From Bathynomus jamesi (taxonomy: Eukaryota > Arthropoda > Malacostraca > Isopoda > Cirolanidae), in contig JAJOZX010005796.1 of assembly GCA_023014485.1 (NCBI GenBank), forward strand, positions 192,001-256,000: DNA of 64,000 nucleotides, given 5' to 3'. The notes under the pieces were generated by a model. The model saw nothing but the letters and a program-made list of their open reading frames with translations. It was not told where the DNA came from and ran no database searches. Position numbers and translations under genes: made by a program. This document shows, piece by piece, positions 38,583 to 49,663 of the stretch (the stretch's first letter is position 1; each line of letters begins with the position of its first letter).

Positions 38583-38753
38583 TTCTTCTTTCCCGGTTAA
38601 GTCAACTGTACGCCCTTGACAACTGGTTAGGTTAAGTCGTGATATTTCCGTTAAAACTACGAATATTTTAACGAAATACTAACGAAAATATCACGACTTA
38701 ACCTAACCAGTTGTCAAGGGCGTACAGTTGACCTAACCGGGAAAGAAGAAATT
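38583..38753. repeat. Fold-back element
   Basis: Arms TTCTTCTTTCCCGGTTAAGT...GTCGTGATATTTCCGTTA and the mirror TAACGAAAATATCACGACTT...CCGGGAAAGAAGAA, about 75 bp each, spacer under 25 bp. Confidence 0.9.
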
Positions 38754-39119
38754 GTGGGGGTATAACGGAAAAGTACCGAAACCTTTTTACAGACCATGAA
38801 ATGGTAAATCTCCTTTTAAAATTATTATTTAATGTAAGAGTTGTAATTTGGTATTATTCAGCAAAACGAAAGTCTAATTGCAGTTAGTAAAATTTCGTTA
38901 TTTTGAACATTTTCATATTACATTACTTCAAAGCAAATTTGAAAAAAAATGATATATCTAAAATATCGTACTGTAAAAAAGGGTTTTTCAATATCTCCTC
39001 AGCGCATGTGACTTCTGAATCTTGTAGTTTTGGTGCTCAAGCAACTTTTTGACTTAGAGAGCTTAGGAATTGCCTCAAATGGCGTGAACTTGAATTAACT
39101 TGAATCTTTGAAAATAAAG
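38754..39119. other. Spacer, no feature
   Basis: AT-rich, nothing recognised. Confidence 0.4.
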
Positions 39120-39335
39120 GAGTTTTAACGACTCTATTACATTTATGGGCTCTAAATATCACATTAGCCTTCCGTGGTACGAGGAGCGACTGAAAGAAGG
39201 CCACTTAAATCACAAGGCAGCTCTTGCCACCCTTAATAAAGTTTATATTTCTTTGAAAGATCAAGATTTACTAAAAGAATATGAAGACGTATTTAAACAA
39301 CAATTGCGAAATGGCATCATAGAGGAGATATTGGT

Positions 39336-40240
39336 CAGAGATGGGCAGTATCTTGTATCTTAATTAAGATACAAAAAGTATCTTAAGATACAAGATACGT
39401 ATCTGAGATACGTATCTTAGATACTTTATTTTTGGAGGATCTTGAGAAGTATCTAAGATACATTTTGTCATGTAGCTTGTATCCCGGGATACACTTTCAA
39501 AGATACTTTCATAAGATACTTTTTAAATAGAGACGCTAATAACTATTCATGAAATATGAACATATCTGACGCACGTTGAAGCAGGCCGGCGATTGCTGTT
39601 ACATGTTTGTACATGAATACTACCATTGCGCTGCACGCACAGTCTCGGCACAGACGTACTCAGGTTTCATCTTGTATCCCGCGGTTTTAACATGTTTTAA
39701 TTAACATGATTAAAAATCAGGAATTATACATATATTTGCTTATTCCTGCAAATATATTTATTATGAGGAAAACTTTATTTTTTCTTCGTGAGTAGGTAAC
39801 TGAGCATACCTGTATTATTATTAACAATTTATTTGAAATACATAAATTGAAAAAGTGTGGTTTATTTTATTTTTCCATACCTAAAAATTTTCAGGATTAT
39901 TTATACATATTTACTTTGTGCTTTCCTTTTAGTTATATCACTATATGAATACTGAGATATGAAGTACCATTGATTTGGCATTTATTTATATCCAGAAAAT
40001 ATAATAATAAACAATTGAATGAGACAACTCGTGCGCTCATGGCTCACCAGGTGAAACTAAACTCAAATAATTATTCTTTCAAAAGTATCTTGTATCTTAA
40101 AAATGTATCTTGTATCTGTATCTTGAAGATACAGTTTTTTCGAGTATCTTGTATCTGTATCTCAGATACATTTTTGTTGGGTATCTTGTATCTGTATCTC
40201 AGATACAATTTCCAAGTATCTTGCCCATCTCTGATATTGC
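39336..40240. mobile_element. hAT MITE with GTATCTT repeats
   Basis: The left end CAGAGATGGGCAGTATCTTG and inverted right part CTTGCCCATCTCTG are typical hAT ends. ATATTGGT duplicates lie at 39328-39335 and 40241-40248, leaving a 7-bp tail (ATATTGC) after the right inverted end. Subterminal GTATCTTGTATC repeats occur in both arms. Inserted in the BEL/Pao remnant. Confidence 0.8.
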
Positions 40241-40314
40241 ATATTGGTAACTCCAGAAGAATACCACAATTACGTCCTATTTTCAGACAAAACCCGGAAC
40301 ATGACACTACTAAG

Positions 40315-40906
40315 CAGGGACGTACGCAGCATTTCTTAAAGTGTGGGGGGGGGCACACACACACAATATATATTTATTGTGTGTTTGTGTGTCAGCTCAA
40401 AATTGATTATTAATTTGGAATCAAAATGAATTGCATCTTGAAAAGCTTCAGCTGTATTTTATTTCCAATTTATGGGGGCAAAGAATTAAATTTGCACAAA
40501 TTAATCGTACGTATAAAGACGTATAAAAGTTCCTAAGCCAGCCAAAATTGCTTTTATTTTTGAGTTAATAACATGTCCTGGTAACCATAAAATAACTAAT
40601 AAAATATCAAAATTTTTGTGATGAATGTTGCAAAGTTATCGATTTTTTAAACTTTCTTTTTCAAATATCTTTAATGAGAGTAGTAATAATTTTTACAATG
40701 GGGGGGCCTATGCCGGAGCTTATAAGGCTAACTAACGAAAATATCACGACCTAACCTAACCAATCGTTAGGTTAACTGTACGCCCTTGACGACTGGTTAG
40801 GTTAGGTCATGATATTTTCGTTAGTTAGCCTTATAAAGCTGACTAAAGAAGGCTGGGGTCCCTATTCTTCAATAGCTCCCCTATGCCCCCCTTATGTACG
40901 CCACTG
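40315..40906. mobile_element. hAT MITE with exact CTACTAAG duplication
   Basis: The left end CAGGGACGTACGCAG and right end, reverse-complemented, CAGTGGCGTACATAAG, with CTACTAAG at 40307-40314 and 40907-40914. It carries a CA microsatellite and, inside its right half, a fold-back element. Confidence 0.9.
40718..40857. repeat. Fold-back element inside a hAT MITE
   Basis: CTTATAAGGCTAACTAACGA, AAATATCACGACCTAACCTA and the mirror AGGTTAGGTCATGATATTTT, CGTTAGTTAGCCTTATAAAG, with TGTACGCCCTTGACGACTGG at the centre. Same family as 38069-38466. Confidence 0.88.
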
Positions 40907-41285
40907 CTACTAAGATAAGGACAGTTTTTAATCGCCTTCAGTTAATCAAGCAGCCTATCCTGGCATTAATTTAATTTCCTCGTTCATTAATTTACTTTGC
41001 CAGTTCAGGTCTAGTTCATTTGTAATTTTGGCCAATACTAAACAGGCCTTTCTTCAAGTTAAACTGAAATTGGAATCGGATGGTAACAAGTTTTGCTTCT
41101 TTTGGAGAAAGGGTGATAAGCGGGTTCAATGTAGATATACTACTATAGTGTTTGGTTTAGCCACCTCATCTTTTATATTAGCTTATCTTCTCAAATATTA
41201 TGCAGATAAATATTCACGCGACATTACTACCACTGTCATGAAAAACCACTTTTACGTGGATAACTTCATTTTTTTCCAGCAAAGC

Positions 41286-42340
41286 GGATCTAGCCCCCAC
41301 ATTTTTTGGGGGGAGCGCCAAATTTAACGCAACCCAAGCTAACCTTAACCCATCTTGCCAACAACAAATATCACTGGTTTACCAAAAGTAAGGACAGTCA
41401 CTGGCGTTCCAATGCCTTACCACCTTCGATATTAAGTTCAATTTAGACTTATTACACAACGGAGCAGCCAGGACTTTTGCAAGAGAGGGTCCAACTCAAA
41501 AAAAGTTAAAGTTGTTAAATTTCACATATTAGGCTAGGCCTAACATCTGTGCTGGCCGCCGGCCTGAAGCACTGGCACATGACTTGATGCCACGACTGAC
41601 TTTGATGGTGGTAGCCGCAGCAGGTCGGCTGGGTGTACAACAGTTCTCTGAACAAAGGTTAATAATACTCAAGGTATGACGCTGGCATTTCATTTTTATG
41701 CACAAAAACTTATATTAAGACGAAAGTTTAGAATAAGTCATATCTGTTCGCCTAGCGACGAGGATGCTGGTAGATACGTCAAATATCATTTATACAGCCT
41801 AAGTGGCGCTTATAAATATTTGTACAGAGAAATATTTAAGTTATACTCGTCCTTATCTTTTGTACCATGCATAGGATAGTTATAAAAAACTTACCGTTCG
41901 TTTGGAAAAATTTAACGAATAAAAAAAATTTAATTCCGACATATCAAAGAATTTGAGGAAAACAAAAAAAAAAGATAAAATGCGAAAGTTTTCGTACATT
42001 TATTTATTTACAAATTATTTAATAAATAATTTGTGTGTCCACGTTAGGCTTGAAGAATTTAAAAAATTATCAGTACTTGGCTGCTGTTTACTGATTAAAG
42101 ACTGTTGGCAATTCTGAATTCTAAAATTTTCTGTGAATCTTCATGGAAGACGGATGACTGTACAGTGTACAAGCCACTAGTAAGCAATGGTTTGTCGTGG
42201 TAAAAAGCTGTCTACAAATCTTGAGATCTGTTATTGCTGCACACAAGTGTAGAAAGTTATGAGAAGATAGGGGAAGAACTTCGAATTGCATTTACGATGG
42301 TTGCTGCAGTTATAAAGAAATGAAAAGACTTCAGCGCAAT
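41286..42340. other. Degraded sequence after the BEL/Pao remnant
   Basis: A G/C-rich AGCCCCCACATTTTTTGGGG hairpin at about 41290 marks a break in the retroelement. The rest is AT-rich with no supported gene. Confidence 0.4.
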
Positions 42341-42344
42341 CAAA

Positions 42345-42960
42345 ATTCGGATCTTTTCCGTTTCATGCACTGTTTCCGATGTTGTTGAAAATAAAATATT
42401 TAATGTAGATATTTACGCTGATTTAAAAAATGTAAGTCTTTGTTTTGAGAAATGAGCAGTTCAAAAGTTAGGTTAGGTCAACTGAATGCCCGGTTAGGTC
42501 AATTAAATACCCGGTTAGGTCAACTGTATGCCCTTGACGATTGGTTAGGTTAAGGTGATATTTTCGTTAAAACTTACGAAAATATCACGACTTGACCTAA
42601 CCAATCATCAAGGGCGTTCAGTTGACCTAACCGGGCATTCAATTAACTTGCATTCAATTAACTTAACCGGACAGAAAAATAACGGTCGAAATCTATTCAC
42701 ACAAATACTTAGTGACATAATTCACATAAGCCAAAATTACTAAAGAATACAATAACTCTTGTATTAGTTTTCAGTTGTATTGTTATAATTTTTTACCTAA
42801 TACAAAACTACAATAAAAAACATAACTTTTGAACCGCTCATTTCTCCAAAGAATCACTTACATTTTTTAAATCAGCGTAAAAATCTACATTAAATATTAT
42901 ATTTTCAACAAAATCGGAAACAGTACATGAAACGGAAAAGATCCCAAAATTCTACTAAGG
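42345..42960. repeat. Large inverted repeat enclosing a fold-back element
   Basis: Outer arms of about 125 bp: GGATCTTTTCCGTTTCATGC, AATATTTAATGTAGAT, TTACGCTGATTTAAAAAATG, GAAATGAGC(A/G)GTTCAAAAGTTA (42345-42470), mirrored at 42830-42960. The fold-back of the AATATCACGACTTGACCTAA type occupies about 42470-42670 at the centre. Suggests insertion of the fold-back at the apex of an older palindrome. Confidence 0.85.
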
Positions 42961-43189
42961 TCAAAGTAACCAGATTTGTTTAAGTTAAAAGCGGGACATA
43001 TCCTGAATCCACCCGCTGGGGGGTCCAGTGGGGGGAGGGGGTGTTCCCCTGCCGTGGTTGAGAAAATTTTGAAATTGCAATACTCAAAAAACACGTTTTG
43101 GTGGCATCGTAAGCAGATATTTCATTGTTAATTTCAGCAACCGTCCCGCCGAAAATTGAGACTCTCGTCACCTTAACTAACCTTGCAAG

Positions 43190-43385
43190 ATTTCAGAACG
43201 TGCAGATAGACGGATTAGAAGAATGGCTGCTGCGAACCCACGAGTAACTGCAGGTGATATTTACCAAACATTAACACTGTCTAAGAGCGATGTCCATCCT
43301 TCTACTGTACGTTGTACGTTGAGAAAGAATAGTTTGCATAGAAGAGTTGCACGAAGAAAACCTCTGCTACGAAAAGCGCGGTAGC
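43190..43385 (+). pseudogene. Tc1-like transposase N-terminal fragment
   Basis: RADRRIRRMAAANPRVTAGD, then HPSTVRCTLRKNSLHRRVAR and RKPLLRKA: the helix-turn-helix of a Tc1-like transposase, without the catalytic part. No inverted ends found. Confidence 0.75.
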
Positions 43386-43452
43386 GGTAACGGTAACGCC
43401 ATTATTTATAGAAAGTAACGTGTCCAACTCTGTATATATATATATAATATAT

Positions 43453-44743
43453 TAGTGATGTAGCGGATGTCATTTTTTTCACATCCGCGGATGCGGATGC
43501 GGATGAGGATGTTTGATTTCAACATCCGCGGATGCGGATGCGGATGTCTACATTTTCGTTATTTTTTAGGATATATTCGAGATTTGTTGTGTTTAACGTA
43601 TATAATAAGTTATTATATAGAGAGAGCTGTAGCTATAATGTAGTATAATTGATTAATTGTACAATAATTGCTGTACTTTTCTCTGAACATATAAAATAAT
43701 ATCAAGCATCTAACTAATATAGAAATCAATCAGTGAATTCGTCTGCAAATAAATTCGTTATATTTTGTTGAGTTTCAGCCACAATTAGAAACCATAATTG
43801 TGTTACCAGGATGCGGGACGTGAACGCAACTCAAGTGCACCCCACCGACCTCTTTCCCCAACCTCCACCCTTATAGAAAGAGATCTTTAATTAGCTTGAT
43901 AACTATTTATATTAAGTTTAAAGTTTTATTAGTCATATTTATAAATGAGTAATTAAAATAAAGTAAACTAAGATGTTCATCGTTTAATGTTCAAACTTAA
44001 TTATAGGAAGGTTATGCTTAAGGAACATTAATTTTTCTGCCTTTTCTGCTGCCAGTCTGTTTCTCTTTTCATCATATATTAATCCAGCACTGCTAAATAA
44101 TCTCTCGCTTGGTACGTTTGTTGGAGGACAGGCTAAATGTTTCCTTGCAAGTTTACTCAAGTATGGATAGATATTCTGCGTATTTTTCCACCAACTAATA
44201 GGATTGTCACATGCAGCCAGGCGTTTTTCTTGGTGATAGCTCTCGATCATTTTTACTACATCTTTTGACATCGCGTAGGTCTCGTCATTGCTGCTTGACT
44301 CAAGAAACTGAGAGACAGATTCTGTGATAGATTTGCTTGTTGAAGGTGTTGGTTCTGTCACTGAAACTTTTATTCTTTTGGTGGGTGGCGAAGCGACAGA
44401 TTCAAGAGATTGAAGCTCTTCAACTGCTTTGCCAAGTGATGATTTAACTCGTTCTAATGTACTAGGTGAAAATAACTTAGCTTTGTAACGTGGATCTAAG
44501 TAGGTTGCAAGAGAGTAACTTCATACAAGAACAGCCTCTCGTCTTGTCGCTTGCATCACTTTTGCGCACAATGAACTAGTTCTATTAATATAGTAGAATT
44601 TGATAATTTCCGCTTATTAATGACGTTTTATCTGAACGGTCCACATCCGCACGACATCCGCAGTCCAAAGTGCGGATGCGGACGCGGATGCGGATGTGAG
44701 AAAATGTGCGGATGTTCCGCGGATGCGGATGTGACCTACATCA

Positions 44744-44746
<3 letters not shown>
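43453..44746 (-). mobile_element. hAT element with GCGGATGCGGATG subterminal repeats
   Basis: The ends TAGTGATGTAG (left) and CTACATCACTA (right) are inverted. Both arms are packed with GCGGATGCGGATG repeats. Flanks are TA-rich on both sides, so the 8-bp duplication cannot be called cleanly. It contains a partial hAT transposase on the minus strand. Confidence 0.85.
43984..44590 (-). pseudogene. hAT transposase C-terminal part (ZBED-like)
   Basis: The open frame 43984-44361 carries NPISWWKNTQNIYPYLSKLA, RKHLACPPTNVPSERLFSSA, NRLAAEKAEKLMFLKHNL: the hAT dimerisation domain. Upstream in frame is ATYLDPRYKAKLFSPSTLER (about 44430-44520), then a stop. The N-terminal zinc finger and first catalytic residues are absent. 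Confidence 0.88.

Positions 44747-44787
<41 letters not shown>
44747..44787. repeat. (TA)n microsatellite
   Basis: TA tract between the hAT element and the Penelope-like remnant. Confidence 0.95.
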
Positions 44788-44789
<2 letters not shown>

Positions 44790-45728
44790 CAGGGAACCAC
44801 AGGGAAACGGAAAATAAAACACGAAGTCCAAGCGCTTTCGTGATATAATTCACATCTTCCAGGGACAAGGAAGAGATAAGCAGAATTTACAAAGTACACG
44901 AGTTTAAATACAGAAGCGAAAAATTCCCCAATACGCAACTCAATCTAAAAACATCAAAACAATTTAAAACTTCCCCAATAGATAACTTAATCTAAAGGCT
45001 ACTAAAATATCGAATCCTAAAAACTATATAAAAGAAATTATACAATTAAAGTGTACACATAAAAATTATAACAGTTATTAAAAATAATATTTATTTAATT
45101 AAAAGAAGGAACTAAGTGGCAAGAATGCTAAGGAAAAAGACATGGCGCAATCATCGACACGCGCTGCTTCCAGAATATTCCACCACCTTTCTGACAATGT
45201 ATGAATCTAATTTGTAAAGGCCAGGACTAATATTAAGAACATAATCAAAATTATTCTTGATCACACTCGATTCAATTATATTTCTACTAACAAAAGATTT
45301 ACTAAAAATTAATTTAGAGGCATTTTCCAGTCAATGGGACGGTTAGTATCTTACGTGAATGAAAATGGCTCTAGATTTCTGGCCGGTTCTTATGCTGTAT
45401 TTATGCTGCTTAATACGTAATTCTAGGGTCTTGCCAGTTTGACCAATGTAGAATTTATTACATAATGTGCATGAAATTTTATATACGCAACCCTGTTCAC
45501 TTAAAGGAGAGTTTTTAATCAATATATTCTTAATTATATCTAAATTTCTGAATGCGAAATTTACGTTACAAGTCCTCAGCAGTTTCGGCAGTTCAAGGAA
45601 ATTTTCATTAAATGGTAATGCTAAGACGTTTTTGGTGGTATAAGGAGTCTCGTAGAAGGTTTTCTTTGCCATTTTGAAGGATTTATCTAAGCACTGCTTT
45701 GGATATTTGAATTCAAACGCAATTTTAT
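44787..45728 (-). pseudogene. Penelope-like element remnant with GIY-YIG endonuclease
   Basis: Minus strand: FEFKYPKQCLDKSFKMAKKT, YTTKNVLALPFNENFLELPK, then CVYKISCTLCNKFYIGQTGK (GIY-YIG motif) and LELRIKQHKYSIRTGQ. After a frameshift near 45345 comes a degraded 3' part (NFDYVLNISPGL-like). The 3' end has YITKALGLRVLFSVSLWF adjoining the TA tract. 5' truncated at a tiny MITE (45732-45789). Confidence 0.85.
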
Positions 45729-45731
45729 ATA

Positions 45732-45789
45732 CCGGGTGGGCCAAAAAGACTATTACCCAACTTTTGAAAAAATATTGTGGCTCACCCTG
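45732..45789. mobile_element. 58-bp miniature inverted-repeat element
   Basis: CCGGGTGGGCCA and, reverse-complemented, CAGGGTGAGCCA form its ends, flanked by TA at 45730-45731 and 45790-45791. It sits exactly where the Penelope-like frame ends. Confidence 0.55.
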
Positions 45790-45793
45790 TATA

Positions 45794-46610
45794 TTGATCT
45801 TACTGCTGAGGCCATATGTTGTACCCATACTTTCACTCTTTCAAACGCTGGCTTTGAATCTAGATTCATCGCCCCAAGAGTAGAGGTACAGGCTCACAAC
45901 TGGAGGGAGGTATCAGAATATGGTGCTCAATTGAAAGGCGGTCAAAGTCAGCAACTGATACTTGACTGATAATTCCTGGAAAACAGTGCGTAGTGCTATT
46001 CCGCGTAAAATGAAACTTTATTTCCCATAGGCGGCGGCGATAGGCCCATGTTATAAATGCGCGTCACTGTTCCTGAGCAGCGCGTATTCACCCAGGAAAC
46101 ATTATAATAAGTCAATTTGACCATAAAAACAAAGTCATATAGTAATAAACGTGCATCACTTTTTCACCACGCTCGAATCCTTTAAGCACTTCCAATTTAA
46201 CTTCTAACGTGATGGCTTCACGTTGCTTCTTAAAAGCCGAATTGTCCTTTGCACTTGAACTTGCATGCTTAGGGACCATTGTTCAAAGTCACTTTGACCA
46301 AAAAATACTCAGAAAAGAGAGCGAATATGTAGACAACGGCATAACGTGGGAGTCAACACACGAATGGGCAGCGCCCAACTTCTGCCCAATCGACGCGAAG
46401 TGATCAAACAGGTTCCAAAAGGGGGAGGGAGTTAACAAGCGTTTGCACATGTCCAAACTTGTTCGTTCGCGCAGAGCGGCGCGGAGGTTGTGGGCAGAGC
46501 GCGTAATATCGGTTTATATAGCGCGTGAAATTAATTCGTTCCCAAAAATAATTTAGCGTGTTATAGCTATTCCGCGGAAAGTGGTACCGCGCATAACAAA
46601 ACTTACCTGT
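45794..46610. other. No gene recognised
   Basis: Unique sequence between the Penelope-like and LINE remnants. Open frames present are short and lack family features. Confidence 0.4.
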
Positions 46611-46614
46611 ACCC

Positions 46615-47041
46615 CCAAACGGACAGGAAATTCAGAGAAATTCTAACGCAAAAGATTTAGGTGTTATAATGACTAATGACGCGAAATTTGAAACACAAAA
46701 TGAGATAGCAGTAAACAGAGCAAAAAGAATAACTGGACAGATACTGAGAACCTTTAAAAGAAGGGATAGGAATATAATGATTCCTCTATTGAAAACACTG
46801 ATCATATCCAAGATGGAATACTGCCTGGTCATAACATCCTTATATGAAAAAAAAAAGACATCAGTCAACTAGAAGGGATTCAGAGAAGCTTCACGGCCAA
46901 GTTCAATGGATGCAAAGAACTAAATTACTGAGAATGGTTACGTAAATTAAACTTATATTCACTGGAAAAAAGAAAAGATAGGTACACCATTATTTATACT
47001 CGGAAAATAATGAGGAATTAGCTCCTAATCGTACTTTGAAC
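46615..47041 (+). pseudogene. LINE reverse transcriptase C-terminal part, left half of a split copy
   Basis: AKDLGVIMTNDAKFETQNEI, ILRTFKRRDRNIMIPLLKTL, SKMEYCLVITSLYEKK (thumb/connection region), then after a frameshift at a run of A the RSFTAKFNGCKELNY-type block and SLEKRKDRYTIIYTRKIM. It ends at the target duplication CTTTGAAC; the same ORF resumes at 57908. Confidence 0.8.
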
Positions 47042-47958
47042 TAGTGGTGTACCGAGTAATCGGCATCGACATCGGCAGAATCAGCCATTTTTTTGGCATC
47101 GGCATCGGCCAAATTTAGCCGATTCTCTCACCGATTCTTTGACATTTTAAAATTTTCATTACAAAACAAAATTTATATTTATAGAAAATTGAGCAGACAA
47201 AAAACACTATTTATAATAATTTATACTCATTTCAAAGTGTAATTGCATAAAAATGTTTTACATTCACAAAACAGGCAAAGCTTACTGTAAGTTAAGTTGC
47301 CCATAAATTTATATTTTCTCTAACTAGCTAATCTCTAAATATTATAAACTATTGTAATCTCCTACTCTATATTAATAATTCTATATTAAGTTGTACTTAA
47401 TATAGAATAATTATTACTAGTAATATATAAATTATAAAATTGTACTTTATAATTTATATATTAATAATAATTCAGTATTACGTTGTACTTTATAATTTAT
47501 ATATTAATAATAATTCTATATTACGTTGTACTTTATAATTTATATATTAAACAATCTTATGTTGACTTCATTTTAAGTATTTTAATAATTTTATAAACCC
47601 AAATTAAATTATATATCCAATTTTCTATTCAAATTGTCCATCAGGGACTTGAAATTTAATTTTAATGAAAAATTTTGTTGTTTACATTGCTAAAGAAAGA
47701 AAATACCTTCAACATAAGGAAACCAATTACTTTAAATATTGCAATTCAATTTATGAAACTAAAATAAAATTATTTTATTTTACTGAGTAATAAAACTTTT
47801 TAAGACCATTTTAGCTATGGTACATGAATAACAAATTCTGGTGCTGTATATCGTGGAGTGAGTTAAGAAAAATTAAAAATATAAAAATTGAAAGTTTTCA
47901 CATTAGATTAGTAAAATTTATGAAGGGAATTGATTTTTTTAAATATAGGCAAAGAATC

Positions 47959-47964
47959 GGCATC
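47959..47964. repeat. 6-bp target-site duplication (left) of Polinton 2
   Basis: GGCATC, repeated at 57842-57847. Confidence 0.9.
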
Positions 47965-48370
47965 AGTAGTATAGCCGAAAAAGGGGAGAGTGCAAGAATG
48001 TTGCAGGTTATTATGTAATGTTGCAAAGGGGGTGGGGGTTGTTGCAAAGGGGGGGTGGGGTTGTTGCAAAGGGGGTGGGGGTTGCAAAAAAAATAATAAA
48101 AAATAAAAAAAGGAAAAGAAAAAAGAAGAAAAAGAAAGAAAAAAGAAAAAATTCCCCCAAAGGGGGGATGCTGCAGGTGCAACAAGGGGGGGTCATGAAA
48201 CTTGGAGGCGGCGTTATCCCCCAAGAGAAAGAAGGAGGAGGAGAGAAAGGAGGAGGAGAGGTGTTCACCTGGCAGGAGCCAAGTGCACACACTAAGACTT
48301 CAGCCGAGTTGGCGTTGTTTTATAGGCTCCTAATCAGCCAGAATCAGCCAGTTGGCTGATTCAGTTGGCT
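47965..48370. repeat. Left terminal inverted repeat of Polinton 2
   Basis: Matches 57500-57841 inverted: the AGTAGTATAGCCG terminus, GAGAGTGCAAGAATGTTGCA, TTGCAAAGGGGGTGGGG repeats, GGAGGCGGCGTTATCCCCCA, CACCTGGCAGGAGCCAAGTG, GACTTCAGCCGAGTTGGCGT. An A-rich tract (48090-48155) is specific to the left copy. Confidence 0.88.
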
Positions 48371-48379
48371 GAGCCAAGG

Positions 48380-48725
48380 TGAGAGAGACGCCTGAAGGAG
48401 AGAGCGACCTGAAGAAGAGAGAGATGCCTGTAGGAGGGAGAGACGCCTGAAGGAGAGAGCGACCTGAAGAAGAGAGAGATGCCTGTAGGAGGGAGAGACG
48501 CCTGAAGGAGAGAGGATAGGTACACATGAGGTACACATGCAGGAGGTACACATGCAGGAGGTACACACACATACGCACACATGCAGGAGGTACACATGCA
48601 GTAGTTACACATGCAGAGAGAGAGAGCTGAAGGAGGGGAGAGAGAGAGAGCTGAAGGAGGGAGAGAGACGCCTAGGAGAGAGAGAGAGACGCCTGAATGA
48701 GAGAGAGAGAGAGTAGTTGCCTTTA
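48380..48725. repeat. GA-rich tandem repeats at the Polinton 2 deletion junction
   Basis: Two 57-bp units (GACGCCTGAAGGAGAGAGCG followed by ACCTGAAGAAGAGAGAGATG), then GTACACATGCAGGAG repeats, then GA-rich GAGAGAGCTGAAGGAGGGGA repeats. These stand where Polinton 1 has its left arm. Frames through it are artefacts. Confidence 0.88.
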
Positions 48726-48732
48726 AGGCATA

Positions 48733-49345
48733 TTATTTTCGTTCCAAGTCTTTTAACCTGTTCAGATTTCCTATCAACGTTTTAGGGACATTTATTTGTT
48801 GTAGTCTTGCTTTAATATGCTTCCATCCTGATGGTGATGGCCTATCCCACTTTCTCACCAGATCATGGACAATGTCTACGATATTCGATCCCTGTACCTT
48901 TGATCCTTCCACAATGATCTCCCCTGTATCGGTCCATTGTATGGCGGGATCCTCATTCAATAGATTATAAAGACTTAAGCCTTTACTCCTCAATGTAAGT
49001 GGGAGGGTATTTTTTAATACATGTTCGATATGTGTGTGGCTAATCTTTTTGGTTGGTCAGCTGTGTCGTCGGGTACAGATCCCTATGTCGCCATCGTCCC
49101 CCGTGCTGTGCCTAATAACCACAGGAATCTCTGTAGGGCTCTTATAATTTTCGTACTCGTGAAGAAATTTCTGCAGAGCTTCTTGGTATAAGATTTCTTT
49201 CTCATCAGGTGTTTTTTCACTGTTTAATAGGGCTAACAATTCGCTTTCCATTCTTTTAAGTCTGATTTTACGGGGATCTAGATACGTGTCTGGATTCCTT
49301 TGCAGTGAGGCGTACACTCGTGGGGAATCACTACCACTTTTTCAT
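48733..49345 (-). pseudogene. Conserved Polinton protein of unknown function, copy 2 (truncated)
   Basis: The N-terminal part (49057-49345) is frameshifted right after the ATG; the LKRMESELLALLNSEKTPDE and YQEALQKFLHEYENYKSPTE blocks are readable. The C-terminal part (48733-48993) carries IQWTDTGEIIVEGSKVQGS and NIVDIVHDLVRKWDRPSPSG, then stops at RLKDLERK where the deletion junction lies. Its ATG overlaps the stop of the pX-like gene (TAATG), as in copy 1. Function unknown. Confidence 0.7.
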
Positions 49346-49605
49346 TATATTAATCTAGTCATTAAAGGACCCAAAACTGAAAATAAGATGGGGAGAAATG
49401 ACCCTCCTGTTTGTACAATAATTCGTTTTTTCTTCGCTACAGTTTGGCTTTTACGAGCGAGTGCACGTATTGTGTTCTTGTAGCGGCGTAGGCGAGCCTT
49501 CTGATGGGTTTTCATTGATACATTGCAATTTATAACGTTAAGACAGATTTCACAGATGCATTTTAAAAAGTCGGCATCGATATTTTTAATAAACATCTGC
49601 TGCAT
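49345..49605 (-). CDS. Small Polinton protein, pX/Mu-like, copy 2
   Basis: An intact 86-codon ORF close to the copy 1 protein: FLKCICEICLNVINCNVSMK, basic ARLRRYKNTIRALARK, KKRIIVQTGGSFLPILFSVL. The changes from copy 1 are few and conservative, and both copies are open. The adenovirus pX-like reading is inferred from layout (basic stretch followed by a GG-led hydrophobic tail). Confidence 0.6.
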   Translation of the reverse strand: MQQMFIKNIDADFLKCICEICLNVINCNVSMKTHQKARLRRYKNTIRALARKSQTVAKKKRIIVQTGGSFLPILFSVLGPLMTRLI

Positions 49606-49663
49606 TGCCCGGGGCAGTCGATGATAGATTTTATTAATTCACGGTATTTCTTTAGTCTCTTTG

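Larger units (their letters stand above)
39120..41285 (+). pseudogene. BEL/Pao LTR-retrotransposon RT remnant, interrupted twice
   Basis: The first part (39145-39335) contains YHISLPWYEERLKEGHLNH and YEDVFKQQLRNGIIEEI, the region just before reverse transcriptase in BEL/Pao polyproteins. After a hAT MITE the frame resumes at 40241-40314 and after a second MITE at 40915. It then reads QAFLQVKLKLESDGNKFCFF and the palm region with FGLATSSF, to YVDNFIFFQ (YVDD-type catalytic motif with N for the second D) near 41250-41275. No LTRs recognised. Confidence 0.8.

Noticed and set aside
47898..48612. Several long open frames over the Polinton 2 left inverted repeat and GA-rich array
   Set aside because: Low-complexity, present on both strands and in several frames; repeat artefacts.
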